Positions 33,683 through 41,653 of a stretch of 64,000 bases of DNA are shown piece by piece. The position numbers and the translations under genes were made by a program. Position 1 is the first letter of the stretch. Every line of letters starts with the position of its first letter. This DNA is from an uncultured Prevotella sp. (lineage in GTDB: Bacteria; Bacteroidota; Bacteroidia; Bacteroidales; Bacteroidaceae): the NCBI GenBank assembly GCA_944319915.1, contig CALUEY010000003.1, positions 62,001-126,000 on the forward strand, given 5' to 3'. Below the pieces are notes generated by a model, which was not told where the DNA came from, did not search any database, and saw nothing but the letters and a program-made list of their open reading frames with translations.

Positions 33683-35116
33683 ATGGGCAAGAGGTTTGTT
33701 GCATTCCTGTGGTTCTTTGTGTTGTCTGTCGCCGTTGTGGTTGCGGCAGACAAGCGTTTTACGCTGGTCATCGATGCCGGCCATGGCGGAGGCGACGCCG
33801 GCGCAAGGGGCAAGATTTCCAATGAAAAGAACATCAACCTCAGCGTTGCGCTCGCCTTCGGGCGCTACGTTGAGCGCAACTGCCCCGATGTGCGGGTGGT
33901 CTACACTCGCAAGACCGATGTCTTCGTGCCGCTGCATGAGCGCGCCCGCATCGCCAACCGCGCCAAGGCCGACCTCTTCGTGTCCATCCACACCAACGCA
34001 CTGCCCAAGGGCAAGATTGCCCGCGGCATGGAGACCTACACCTTAGGTATGCACCGCGCTGCCGACAACCTCGACGTGGCCAAGCGCGAGAACTCCGTCA
34101 TCCTCTTCGAGAGCGACTACAAGCAGCACTACGAGGGCTTCGACCCCAATTCGGCCGAGAGCTACATCATGTTCGAGTTCCTCCAGGACCGCAACATGGC
34201 CAGGAGCGTTGAGCTGGCCCGCTACGTGCAGCGGCGCACCTGCGCCGAGACCGGCCGGGCCAACAAGGGCGTCAAGCAGGCTGGCTTCCTCGTGCTCCGC
34301 GAGACGTCGATGCCGAGCTGCCTCATTGAGCTGGGCTTCATCACCACCCCCGATGAGGAGCGTTACCTCAACACCTCGGCCGGCGTCGATGCCATGGCCC
34401 GGGGCATATACAAGGCTTTCGCCGACTACAAGGAGCGCTATGGCCGCACCGTCACCGTGCCTTTCGCCCCCGGCAAGCCTGCCGAGGCCAGCAAGCCCGT
34501 TGCCGCCGACAAGTCCGACAAGCCAAAGCGTGAGAGCCGCCGCGAGCGTCGCGAGCGCGAGCGGGCTGAAAAGGAGGCGCGCGAGGCTGCCGAGCAGGCT
34601 CTCAAGGCCAAGGCCGAGGCTGAGCGCAAGGCTGCCGAGGCGGCTTCGGCAAAGTCGGCCGGGAGTGCGGCTGACATCGCCGCCGAGCTTGCAAGGGCAA
34701 GGGCTGGCCAGGCGCCGCAGGATGGGCAGGGGGCAGTCAAGGCCGATGGCGCCGTTGGTGCTGCCAAGCCCCCAATCCCGGCGGATGCTGCCAAGGCTGC
34801 TAACGGAGTCAGCGGCGTGGCCGCTGCCACCGGGGCTTCTGGCGGGCCTGTGTTCAAGGTGCAGGTCCTTGCCAGCAGCAGTCGCCTGCCGGTCAACAGT
34901 CCGCGTTTCCGGGGCCTTGAGGGTGTGGAGTGCTATGAGGACGGCGGACTGTTCAAGTACACTTGCGGCTCGTCGGCCGACTACGACGAAATCCTGCGCC
35001 TGCGCCGCGAGGTGGCCGAGAAGTTCCCCGAGGCTTTCATCGTGGCATTCAAGGACGGGCGGCGCGTTGACGTGGCTGCCGCCATACGTGAGTTCAGGCA
35101 AAACCAGAAAAAATGA
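33683..35116 (+). CDS. N-acetylmuramoyl-L-alanine amidase with coiled linker
   Basis: A 477-residue exported cell-wall hydrolase of the AmiC (Amidase_3) type that cuts the bond between MurNAc and the stem peptide. Residues 1-22 are a signal peptide; the catalytic zinc site is visible as His in VIDAGHGGGDAG, Glu in SNEKNIN, His near residue 102 in SIHTNAL and Glu near residue 216 in CLIELGF. A long Lys/Glu/Ala-rich helical linker (residues 268-335) and an Ala/Pro linker lead to a C-terminal SPOR-like domain (FKVQVLASSSRLP onward), which would target septal denuded glycan. It is followed after 24 bp by the MlaD/MCE gene. Confidence 0.9.
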   Translation: MGKRFVAFLWFFVLSVAVVVAADKRFTLVIDAGHGGGDAGARGKISNEKNINLSVALAFGRYVERNCPDVRVVYTRKTDVFVPLHERARIANRAKADLFVSIHTNALPKGKIARGMETYTLGMHRAADNLDVAKRENSVILFESDYKQHYEGFDPNSAESYIMFEFLQDRNMARSVELARYVQRRTCAETGRANKGVKQAGFLVLRETSMPSCLIELGFITTPDEERYLNTSAGVDAMARGIYKAFADYKERYGRTVTVPFAPGKPAEASKPVAADKSDKPKRESRRERRERERAEKEAREAAEQALKAKAEAERKAAEAASAKSAGSAADIAAELARARAGQAPQDGQGAVKADGAVGAAKPPIPADAAKAANGVSGVAAATGASGGPVFKVQVLASSSRLPVNSPRFRGLEGVECYEDGGLFKYTCGSSADYDEILRLRREVAEKFPEAFIVAFKDGRRVDVAAAIREFRQNQKK

Positions 35117-35140
35117 GTAATAAGATATACTTTGTGGCTT

Positions 35141-36043
35141 ATGAAATTCTTCAACCGTGAGGTGCAGATAGCCCTCGTGGCCATCGTCGGGGTGGTCGTG
35201 CTGTTCTTCGGACTGCAGTTTCTCAAGGGACTGAGCCTGTTTTCCGATGAGGATGTCTATTATGTCGCTTTCGACGACATCAGCGGACTTGCGCCCTCCA
35301 GCGCGGTCTTTGCCAATGGCTACAAGGTAGGCACGGTGAAAGACATCGCCTATGACTACGGCGGGCAGGGCAAGATTGTGGCCTCGCTCGGCCTTCACAA
35401 GGGCATGAGGCTGCCCAAGGGCTCCACAGCCGAGATTGAGTCTGACATGCTCGGCAACGTCAAGGTCAACCTCATGCTTGCGTCCGGCCCCGTGGAGAGC
35501 GTGGCACCGGGCGACACCATCGCCGGGGGCATGGCTTCGGACATGCTCGGCAAGGCTGCCGAGATGATTCCGGCCATCGAGCAGATGTTGCCTAAGCTCG
35601 ACTCCATCATGACGCGGCTCAACACCTTGCTGGCCGACCCCTCGGTGGGCAACACCTTGCATAACGTAGACAAAATCACGGCCAACCTCACTACCACCAC
35701 CGCGCAGCTCAACACTCTCGTGGCCGGGCTTAACCGCAGTGTGCCGGGCATGATGGCCAAGGCCAACGGCATACTCGACAACACCGGCAAGCTCACCAAG
35801 AACCTCAGCGAGCTTGACGTGGCTGCCACCATGGCCCGCGTCGACCGCACACTCAATGACGTGCAACAGATGACCGACCGCCTCAACAGCGGCGAGGGCA
35901 CACTGGGCTTGCTCCTGCGCGACCCGGGCCTTTACAATAACCTCAACTCCACCGCCCGCAGCGCCGACTCGCTCCTCATCGACCTCCGCCAGCATCCCAA
36001 GCGCTACGTACACTTCTCCATCTTCGGAAGGAAAGACAAGTAA
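35141..36043 (+). CDS. MlaD/MCE family protein
   Basis: A 300-residue inner-membrane-anchored MCE protein. One N-terminal helix (QIALVAIVGVVVLFFGLQFL) is followed by the MCE domain (YYVAFDDISGLAPSSAVFANG to VNLMLASG) and a long helical C-terminal part with repeated Asn/Thr/Leu segments (residues 150-280). MCE proteins bind phospholipid and form periplasmic lipid-transport channels, usually with an ABC permease and ATPase; those partners are not adjacent here. In Bacteroidetes the gene commonly follows an N-acetylmuramoyl-L-alanine amidase, as here, suggesting an envelope operon. The ATG at 35141 is preferred over an upstream TTG. Confidence 0.88.
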   Translation: MKFFNREVQIALVAIVGVVVLFFGLQFLKGLSLFSDEDVYYVAFDDISGLAPSSAVFANGYKVGTVKDIAYDYGGQGKIVASLGLHKGMRLPKGSTAEIESDMLGNVKVNLMLASGPVESVAPGDTIAGGMASDMLGKAAEMIPAIEQMLPKLDSIMTRLNTLLADPSVGNTLHNVDKITANLTTTTAQLNTLVAGLNRSVPGMMAKANGILDNTGKLTKNLSELDVAATMARVDRTLNDVQQMTDRLNSGEGTLGLLLRDPGLYNNLNSTARSADSLLIDLRQHPKRYVHFSIFGRKDK

Positions 36044-36070
36044 AGTAAGAATTAAGAATTAAAAATTAAG

Positions 36071-36122
36071 AATTAGGCAAGCCTTTCCCGCTGCGCAGGC
36101 CGTGGGGAGGGCTTGCCTAATT
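36071..36122 (+). terminator. Terminator after amidase-MCE operon
   Basis: AATTAGGCAAGCC (36071-36083) pairs with 36110-36122 around a GC-rich loop and is followed by TTCC. The same GGCAAGCC/GGCTTGCC core is used in the terminator at 59677. Confidence 0.65.
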
Positions 36123-36539
36123 TTCCTATCAGCCCTATTAGTCCTATCAGCCCTATTAGTCCTATCATGCCTATTCGCCTTCTTAATTTTAATTTCGTCT
36201 AAATAGCAGCTTGCCCCTTTGCCGTATGCCCCTTGCCGTGCAAATGCTTGATACAAGCCTATTTCGGCTCTTGCATTGCCTTTGCCGCCGCCAGGTGCCG
36301 CCGTGTCGGCTTGGTGGCGCAATGCTTTGTGGCTCAAGATGTTGCAATCCTGCAACAGCGTTTTCGGGGCGTATGTCCGTCGCTTTGGGTTAAATGCCCG
36401 AAAATAAGCACTTTACGCATTTTATGCCCTGCGCCAATGTATGCCGCACATTTGCTCGTTTCAAAAAAAAATGCGATATTTGCAGTCCGTAAGCAGGGCA
36501 AAGCCGCTGCATACATTTATATATAGTGAATAACGCCCA
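36123..36539. repeat. Spacer before dnaA with 9-nt array; no origin signs
   Basis: Starts with a short array of 9-nt units (CCTATTAGT, CCTATCAGC; 36125-36180). The remainder has no gene and no cluster of TTATCCACA-type DnaA boxes, so it does not look like an origin. A weak -7-like GATATTTG lies near 36474-36481, about 60 nt before dnaA. Confidence 0.5.
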
Positions 36540-37952
36540 ATGGTAAACAATAGCAGAGCGCTTTGGGACAAATGCCTTGCCCTCATCAAGGAGAATGTCA
36601 CCGAGCAACAGTTCAAGACGTGGTTCGCCCCGATCGTGTTCGAGTCCTTCACGGCCCCGACGCGCACGCTGTTGCTCCAGGTGCCGAGCCATTATGCTTA
36701 CGAATACCTTGAGCAGTATTACGTTGGGCTGCTCAACAAGGTGCTGGCGCGCTGCTTCGGCGAGGGCGTGGTGCTGCGCTACCGCATCGTTACCGACAAG
36801 GAGCACCACCTCACGCAGGACATCGATGCGGAGCCGCCTGCCAGCATCGAGCCGCCGCGGGCTGTCCGCGCCAATCAGTCGCCCACCACGCTCGACGCCG
36901 CCGTGCCGCAGGGCCTCAACCCGCAGCTCAACCCACGCCATACGTTTGCCAACTTCATTGAGGGCGACAGCAACAAGCTGCCGCGAACGGTGGGCCTCTC
37001 CATTGCCGAGCACCCGGGCAAGACCACGTTCAACCCCTTCTTCATCTACGGCCCGTCGGGCTGCGGCAAGACGCACCTCGTCAATGCCATCGGGGTGCGC
37101 TGCAAGGAGCTGTATCCGCAGCGGCGTGTGCTCTACGTCAGCGCGCGCCTCTTCCAGGTGCAGTTCACTGACGCAGTGCGGCAGAACCGCGTAAACGATT
37201 TCATCAACTTCTACCAGACCATCGACATGCTCATCGTCGATGACATACAGGAGTGGGTCACGGCCACGAAGACGCTCGACACGTTCTTCCATATCTTCAA
37301 CCACCTCTTCCGCAACGGCAAGCAGATTATCCTGGCCAGCGACCGCCCGCCCGTAGACCTGCAGGGCATGAAGGACCGACTGCTCACGCGCTTCAGCTGC
37401 GGACTCATAGCCGAGCTTGAGAAGCCCAACGTGCAGCTCTGCGTAGATATCCTCAACTCCAAGTGCCGGCGCGACGGACTCAAGATTCCCGCTGACGTCA
37501 TCATGTTCATTGCCACCACGGCCAACGGCAGCGTGCGCGACCTCGAGGGGGTCATCAACTCTCTGCTGGCTTATTCCGTGGTCTACAATTGCAACATCGA
37601 TATGCGCCTGGCGGAGCGGGTGATAAAGCGCGCCGTAAAGATAGACAACCGCCCGCTCACCGTCGATGACATCCTTGAGAAGGTGTGCGCCCACTTCAAC
37701 GTCACCACGCAGAACGTGTTCAGCCGCAGCCGCAAGCGCGACTATGTGCTCACGCGCCAGGTGTCTATGTACTTCGCCCAGAAGTACACCAAGATGCCCG
37801 CGTCGCGCATAGGCCAGCTCATCGGCAACCGCGACCACTCTACCGTTATCCACAGCTGCTCTGCCATCGAGAAGCGGCTCAAGGTAGACAAGGCTTTCGT
37901 AGAGGAGCTTAACAGCATCGAGAACGCTTTTAAGTTAAAAGTTAAAAATTAA
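36540..37952 (+). CDS. dnaA: Chromosomal replication initiator DnaA
   Basis: A 470-residue DnaA, normal length. Domain I opens with LWDKCLALIKENVTEQQFKTWF, the Walker A loop is YGPSGCGKTHLVNAIG near residue 171, Walker B is MLIVDDIQEW near residue 230, and the DnaA-box-binding helix-turn-helix carries the signature IGQLIGNRDHSTVIHSCSAI near residue 425. The C-terminal FKLKVKN is encoded by the AT-rich tract that begins the next composite spacer, so the tail is not part of the conserved fold. No dnaN or origin-like sequence is adjacent. Confidence 0.96.
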   Translation: MVNNSRALWDKCLALIKENVTEQQFKTWFAPIVFESFTAPTRTLLLQVPSHYAYEYLEQYYVGLLNKVLARCFGEGVVLRYRIVTDKEHHLTQDIDAEPPASIEPPRAVRANQSPTTLDAAVPQGLNPQLNPRHTFANFIEGDSNKLPRTVGLSIAEHPGKTTFNPFFIYGPSGCGKTHLVNAIGVRCKELYPQRRVLYVSARLFQVQFTDAVRQNRVNDFINFYQTIDMLIVDDIQEWVTATKTLDTFFHIFNHLFRNGKQIILASDRPPVDLQGMKDRLLTRFSCGLIAELEKPNVQLCVDILNSKCRRDGLKIPADVIMFIATTANGSVRDLEGVINSLLAYSVVYNCNIDMRLAERVIKRAVKIDNRPLTVDDILEKVCAHFNVTTQNVFSRSRKRDYVLTRQVSMYFAQKYTKMPASRIGQLIGNRDHSTVIHSCSAIEKRLKVDKAFVEELNSIENAFKLKVKN

Positions 37953-38096
37953 GAATTAAGAAAATATGCAACTGCACACTCCCACGCGGCAGGGCGTGGC
38001 TCGCATATTCCCAGTACTCTCAGTCCTCTCAGTCCTCCCAGCTCTCCCATTGCTCCCAGTCCTCCCAGCTCTCCCATTACCCCCACTTTAATTATT
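37953..38096 (+). repeat. Composite spacer element between dnaA and TonB receptor
   Basis: AT-rich AATTAAGAATTAAGAAAAT covers the dnaA stop; a GC-rich part with CCCACGCGGCAGGGCGTGG follows; then a 9-nt array of CTCTCAGTC and CTCCCAGCT type units (38009-38086) ends 11 nt before the next ATG. Confidence 0.75.
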
Positions 38097-40229
38097 ATGT
38101 CAAAACCAGCTTTCATTCATCGCGAGGTCATCGTGTTCCGGCGGTTCCGGCGCAAGGGCTACGCCCTCTTTGCCTGCTTGGGTCGCGAGGTGGTGATAGG
38201 CGTGCTCAGTGCCTTCACCCTCGCCCATGCCACGGCCAAGGGCGTGAGCATCAAGCCCATCAAGGCTGATACCATTGCCGCCGCCACCGAAAAGGAGATG
38301 GCGCTCGGCGAGGTCAGCGTCACCGGTACGCGGGCGCCGCTGACCTCGGGCCGCTCAGTGCGGATGGTAAGTGTGCTGACGAGGGCGGACATCGCCGCCA
38401 CTCCGGCGCAGAGTGTCAACGATTTGCTCAAGCTCGTCGCTGGTGTCGACGTAAGGCAGCGCGGCCCTCTTGGGGCGCAGGCCGATGTCAGCATCAGGGG
38501 CGGCAACAACGAGCAGATTGCCTTGCTGCTCAATGGCATCAACATCTGCGACCCGCAGACCGGCCACAACTCTTTCGATTTTCCCGTCAGCATTTCTGAC
38601 ATCGAGCGCATCGAAGTGCTCCGAGGGCCCGCCGGCCGCCTCTACGGCACCTCCTCACTCACCGGGGCGATAAACATCGTCACCTCGCCCTTCCCACATC
38701 CATCCCAGTCCTCCCAGTCCTCCCATTTCTCCCAGCTCTCCCATCCCTCCCATTATTCCCTTGCCGCCGAGGCTTCCGCCGGCAGCTATGGCTATGCCTT
38801 GGCTTCCGCGCGCGTGGCCATGGCCTCACGCGCTGTCGGGGGCAGTCTCTCGGGCAGTTACGCCAGCAGCGACGGTTACAGCCGCAACCGCGCCGGCGGC
38901 CTCAATGCCGACTATTCCGGCGGCAAGGCTTTCTTCCAAGGGCGTTATGTTGCCGATGCCATGGCGCTGAGGTGGCACGCCGGCATGAGCGTCAAGGGCT
39001 GTGGCTCCAACACCTTCTACGGCGCGGCGTGGGACGACCAGTATGAGCATACGCTCAAGACCTTTGCTGCCTTGCAGGCCGAGACCCATGTTGGCGGCTT
39101 CAGCATGCGGTCGGCGGTTTACTGGAACCACGGGGCCGACCGCTTCGAGCTGTACCGTGGGGCTGACGACAAGTCGCCTTTCAACTACCACCGCCACGAC
39201 GTGATGGGCGTCAACGTCGGCGGATTCTTCGATTCGCCCTTGGGCCGCACTGCCATCGGGGCTGAGCTGCGCAACGAGGACTTGGTGAGCACCACGCTCG
39301 GCGAACCGCTGGCGCGCCCTCACCATGTAGGCGGCACCGACCGCTATTATGAATATGGCCTTAACCGCACAAGCCTCAACTTCATGCTTGAGCACAACTT
39401 CGCATGGCGGGGGCTTACGCTCTCGGCCGGTATCGTGGCTGCCCGCAACACGTGGAGCGACATGAACTTCCGCGTCTACCCGGGCGTTGACATGGGCTAT
39501 GCCTTCGGCCGGGGCTTCTCGGCTTACGCTTCGTTTGCCACTTCGTTGCGTATGCCTTCGGCCACCGAGCTTTACTATTCCGTGGGCGGCCATAAGGCCG
39601 ACAAGCACCTGCGCCCCGAACAGCTGGCTGCCGTGGAGGGCGGACTGCGCTATGCCTCGGGCGGCGTGGTGGCCATGGCGGCTGTCTATCATAATCATTA
39701 TTCCGACCTTATCGACTGGGTGCGCACTGTGGCCGATGGGCCTAACGCGCCTTGGCGCTCGGTCAACCTCACCGAAATCAACGCCCTTGGCGTGGAGGCG
39801 TCGCTGCAGCTGGGTCTCGGCAGCCTTCTCCCCTCGCAGCGGGTGCTGCGCTCCTTGGGCGTTAGCTATAGCTATATATCGCAGGGCAAGGCCAATGCCG
39901 AAGGACTTGAAAGCAAGTATTCGCTTGAATACCTGCGCCACAAGTTTGTGGCCACGCTCGGCATCAACCTCTGGCGCGCGCTTACGCTCGATGTCAACTG
40001 CCGTTGGCACGACCGTACCGGCACATATACCGCCACTGATGGCACCACGGTATCCTACACCCCATACGCCGTGGCCGATGCGCGCTTGGCCTGGACCGCC
40101 CGCCGCCTCAGCCTCTACATTGAGGCCAACAACATCTTCGGCAAGTCTTACGTAGACTATGGCAATGTGCCGCAACCCGGCTTCTGGTTCATCGCAGGAG
40201 CAGCGGTAAAATTAAAAATTAAAAATTAA
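38097..40229 (+). CDS. TonB-dependent outer-membrane receptor, BtuB-like
   Basis: A 710-residue receptor with an unusually long charged lead (about 25 residues) before a hydrophobic export segment. The TonB-box/plug region includes VSVTGTRAPLTSGRSVRMV, LLKLVAGVDVRQRGPLGAQA, DVSIRGGNNEQIALLLNGI and IERIEVLRGPAGRLYGTSS; a 22-strand barrel follows, ending in an aromatic-rich tail with PGFWFIAGA. Overall it resembles BtuB cobalamin receptors, which would suit the B12-dependent NrdJ, but iron or other ligands cannot be excluded. Between plug and barrel, residues about 200-222 (38697-38759) are an in-frame block of the 9-nt spacer repeat, rich in Ser, Gln and His. The final KLKIKN comes from the AT-rich tract. 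Confidence 0.85.
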   Translation: MSKPAFIHREVIVFRRFRRKGYALFACLGREVVIGVLSAFTLAHATAKGVSIKPIKADTIAAATEKEMALGEVSVTGTRAPLTSGRSVRMVSVLTRADIAATPAQSVNDLLKLVAGVDVRQRGPLGAQADVSIRGGNNEQIALLLNGINICDPQTGHNSFDFPVSISDIERIEVLRGPAGRLYGTSSLTGAINIVTSPFPHPSQSSQSSHFSQLSHPSHYSLAAEASAGSYGYALASARVAMASRAVGGSLSGSYASSDGYSRNRAGGLNADYSGGKAFFQGRYVADAMALRWHAGMSVKGCGSNTFYGAAWDDQYEHTLKTFAALQAETHVGGFSMRSAVYWNHGADRFELYRGADDKSPFNYHRHDVMGVNVGGFFDSPLGRTAIGAELRNEDLVSTTLGEPLARPHHVGGTDRYYEYGLNRTSLNFMLEHNFAWRGLTLSAGIVAARNTWSDMNFRVYPGVDMGYAFGRGFSAYASFATSLRMPSATELYYSVGGHKADKHLRPEQLAAVEGGLRYASGGVVAMAAVYHNHYSDLIDWVRTVADGPNAPWRSVNLTEINALGVEASLQLGLGSLLPSQRVLRSLGVSYSYISQGKANAEGLESKYSLEYLRHKFVATLGINLWRALTLDVNCRWHDRTGTYTATDGTTVSYTPYAVADARLAWTARRLSLYIEANNIFGKSYVDYGNVPQPGFWFIAGAAVKLKIKN

Positions 40230-40450
40230 AAGTTGGCTGCGCCAGCAACTGGGGTGGGTTAGGGGGTGCGTCGCCAGCCCCCCAGCCCTCCCAGTTCTCC
40301 CAGCCTTCCCAGTTCTCCCAGCCCTCCCAGTTCTCTCAGCTCTCTCAGCCCTCCCATCCCTCCCAGCTCTCCCATCCCTTCCATCCCTCCCTGCCCTCCC
40401 TGCCCTCCCTGCCCTCCTATTTGGCCTATTAGCCTAATTAGCCCTATCTT
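40207..40450 (+). repeat. Composite spacer element after the TonB receptor
   Basis: AT-rich AAAATTAAAAATTAAAAG (40207-40233) spans the receptor stop; GGCTGCGCCAGC follows; then the longest pyrimidine array of the window (40274-40418, units like CAGTTCTCC and CAGCCCTCC), passing into CCTATTAGC-type units up to about 40448. A run of nine G lies at 40489-40497. Confidence 0.8.
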
Positions 40451-40514
40451 CATCCTCTTTCTCTCCTTTTTTCTTAAATAAAGTTAACGGGGGGGGGTAA
40501 ATTGGGCTTTACTG

Positions 40515-40545
40515 TTGCTTTTCCTTAATTAGTTTATTATCTTTG
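40515..40545 (+). promoter_or_regulatory. Promoter of the fimbrial locus
   Basis: TTG (40515-40517), 20-nt spacer, TATCTTTG (40538-40545). It lies about 280 nt upstream of the DUF3575 gene. The region from 40546 to 40826 has no recognisable gene apart from the tiny frame noted at 40587. Confidence 0.6.
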
Positions 40546-40586
40546 CACCTTAAATAAAGGCATTTGGCGGGTAGCAACAGGAAAAT

Positions 40587-40631
40587 ATGGTAAAAGTAAA
40601 TAATGTCAAGCTCCGCCGGTTAATCAGGTAA
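40587..40631 (+). CDS. Possible 14-residue leader peptide
   Basis: The first ATG after the promoter at 40538 opens a 14-codon frame (MVKVNNVKLRRLIR) closed by TAA. It is basic and could be a leader peptide in the long 5' region of the fimbrial message, but a frame this short can occur by chance. Confidence 0.2.
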   Translation: MVKVNNVKLRRLIR

Positions 40632-40826
40632 TCGCTTTTTTTGTGGGCGATGGACATTTCCCGATGGGGGGCTATATGGTTTGGGCATTGGTTGATACCG
40701 GGCTTCATGTCGAGGCTCTTTCATTGTGGCGCTCTTTAGGTTTTCGGGCAGATGGCGGTTGTGGCTGCGGCTGTGCGGGAATTGTTATATAGGAAAATAT
40801 TTACTAGCAAATATTATAACGATTAT

Positions 40827-41441
40827 ATGTTGAGTTCATGCAAGATGAATGGTAGTGGTAAACATAGGCTCGCGGGCTTTGTGTTGGTTGTTGTCATGCT
40901 GCTGTCCGTGGGGGCGCAGCGCTCGTTTGCCCAAAGCATTGCTTTGAAGACCAACGCTTTATATTGGACAACAACTACGCTAAATGCCGGGGCTGAGTTC
41001 CGCGTGGCTCCCAAGTGGACGGTGGGCATCACCGCCGGCTACAATCCCTTTACTTATTCCGACAACACCAAGCTAAAGCACGTGCTCATTGAGCCGGAGG
41101 CGCGCTACTGGCTCTGCTCGCCATTCGCGGGCCACTTCATCGGGGCCAACGCCATCTATTCGCATTACAATGCCGGCAACATCGATGTGCCTTTCGGCAT
41201 CTTCCCCGAGCTTGACGACCACCGCTTCCAGGGCGACCTCGGCGCCGTCGGCTTCGTCTACGGCTACAGCTGGATGCTCGGCCGGCGCTGGAGCATCGAG
41301 GCCGCCATCGGCATCGGCGTCGGCGTAACCCACTACAAGAAATACATGTGCGAGGTGTGCGGCTCGCAGGTGGACGACCACACGCGCTGGCTCTTCATGC
41401 CCACCAAGCTCGCCGTCTCGGCAATATACTACATAAGGTAA
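40827..41441 (+). CDS. DUF3575 outer-membrane protein of fimbrial locus
   Basis: A 204-residue exported protein (start MLSSCKMNGSGKHRLAG, then a hydrophobic signal segment ending QRSFAQ). The body matches DUF3575, beta-barrel-like outer-membrane proteins found at the head of Mfa/FimA-type fimbrial loci in Bacteroidales: IALKTNALYWTTTTLNAGAE, KWTVGITAGYNPF, RYWLCSPFAGHFIGANAI and a C-terminal strand. An open extension to 40752 has no signal-like start. The next gene encodes a DUF3868 protein, the usual partner. Confidence 0.78.
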   Translation: MLSSCKMNGSGKHRLAGFVLVVVMLLSVGAQRSFAQSIALKTNALYWTTTTLNAGAEFRVAPKWTVGITAGYNPFTYSDNTKLKHVLIEPEARYWLCSPFAGHFIGANAIYSHYNAGNIDVPFGIFPELDDHRFQGDLGAVGFVYGYSWMLGRRWSIEAAIGIGVGVTHYKKYMCEVCGSQVDDHTRWLFMPTKLAVSAIYYIR

Positions 41442-41618
41442 TTAAGAATTAAGAATTAAAAATTAAAAGAAAATGCTGCGTGGATGCTCCCGGCTCTCCC
41501 ATTGAGCCTATCGGCCCTATTTGGCTTATCGGCCTATTCGGCTTATCGGGCCTATTCGGCTTATCGGGCCTATTTGCCCTATCCGGCCTATTTGCCCTAT
41601 TCCTCCCAGCCCTCCCAT
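41440..41618 (+). repeat. Composite spacer element between DUF3575 and DUF3868 genes
   Basis: AT-rich TAATTAAGAATTAAGAAT at the stop, a short GC-rich part, then an array of CCTATTCGGCTTAT-like units (41505-41600) finishing in CTCCCAGCC units, 36 nt before the next ATG. It mixes both unit types. Confidence 0.75.
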
Positions 41619-41653
41619 GAAAGAAAAAAAAGAAAACTATAATATGTTATGAT

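Noticed and set aside
37846..37854. TTATCCACA, a perfect DnaA box
   Set aside because: It lies inside dnaA and encodes part of its conserved signature (VIHS). It is single, and no box cluster or AT-rich unwinding region is nearby, so it is not called as an origin.
33081..40450. Pyrimidine arrays considered as CRISPR arrays
   Set aside because: Units are 9 nt and contiguous without unique spacers, and no cas genes are present.
40450..40826. Invertible promoter (phase-variation switch) upstream of the fimbrial locus
   Set aside because: I looked for inverted repeats flanking the TATCTTTG promoter and found none convincing; no recombinase gene is nearby.
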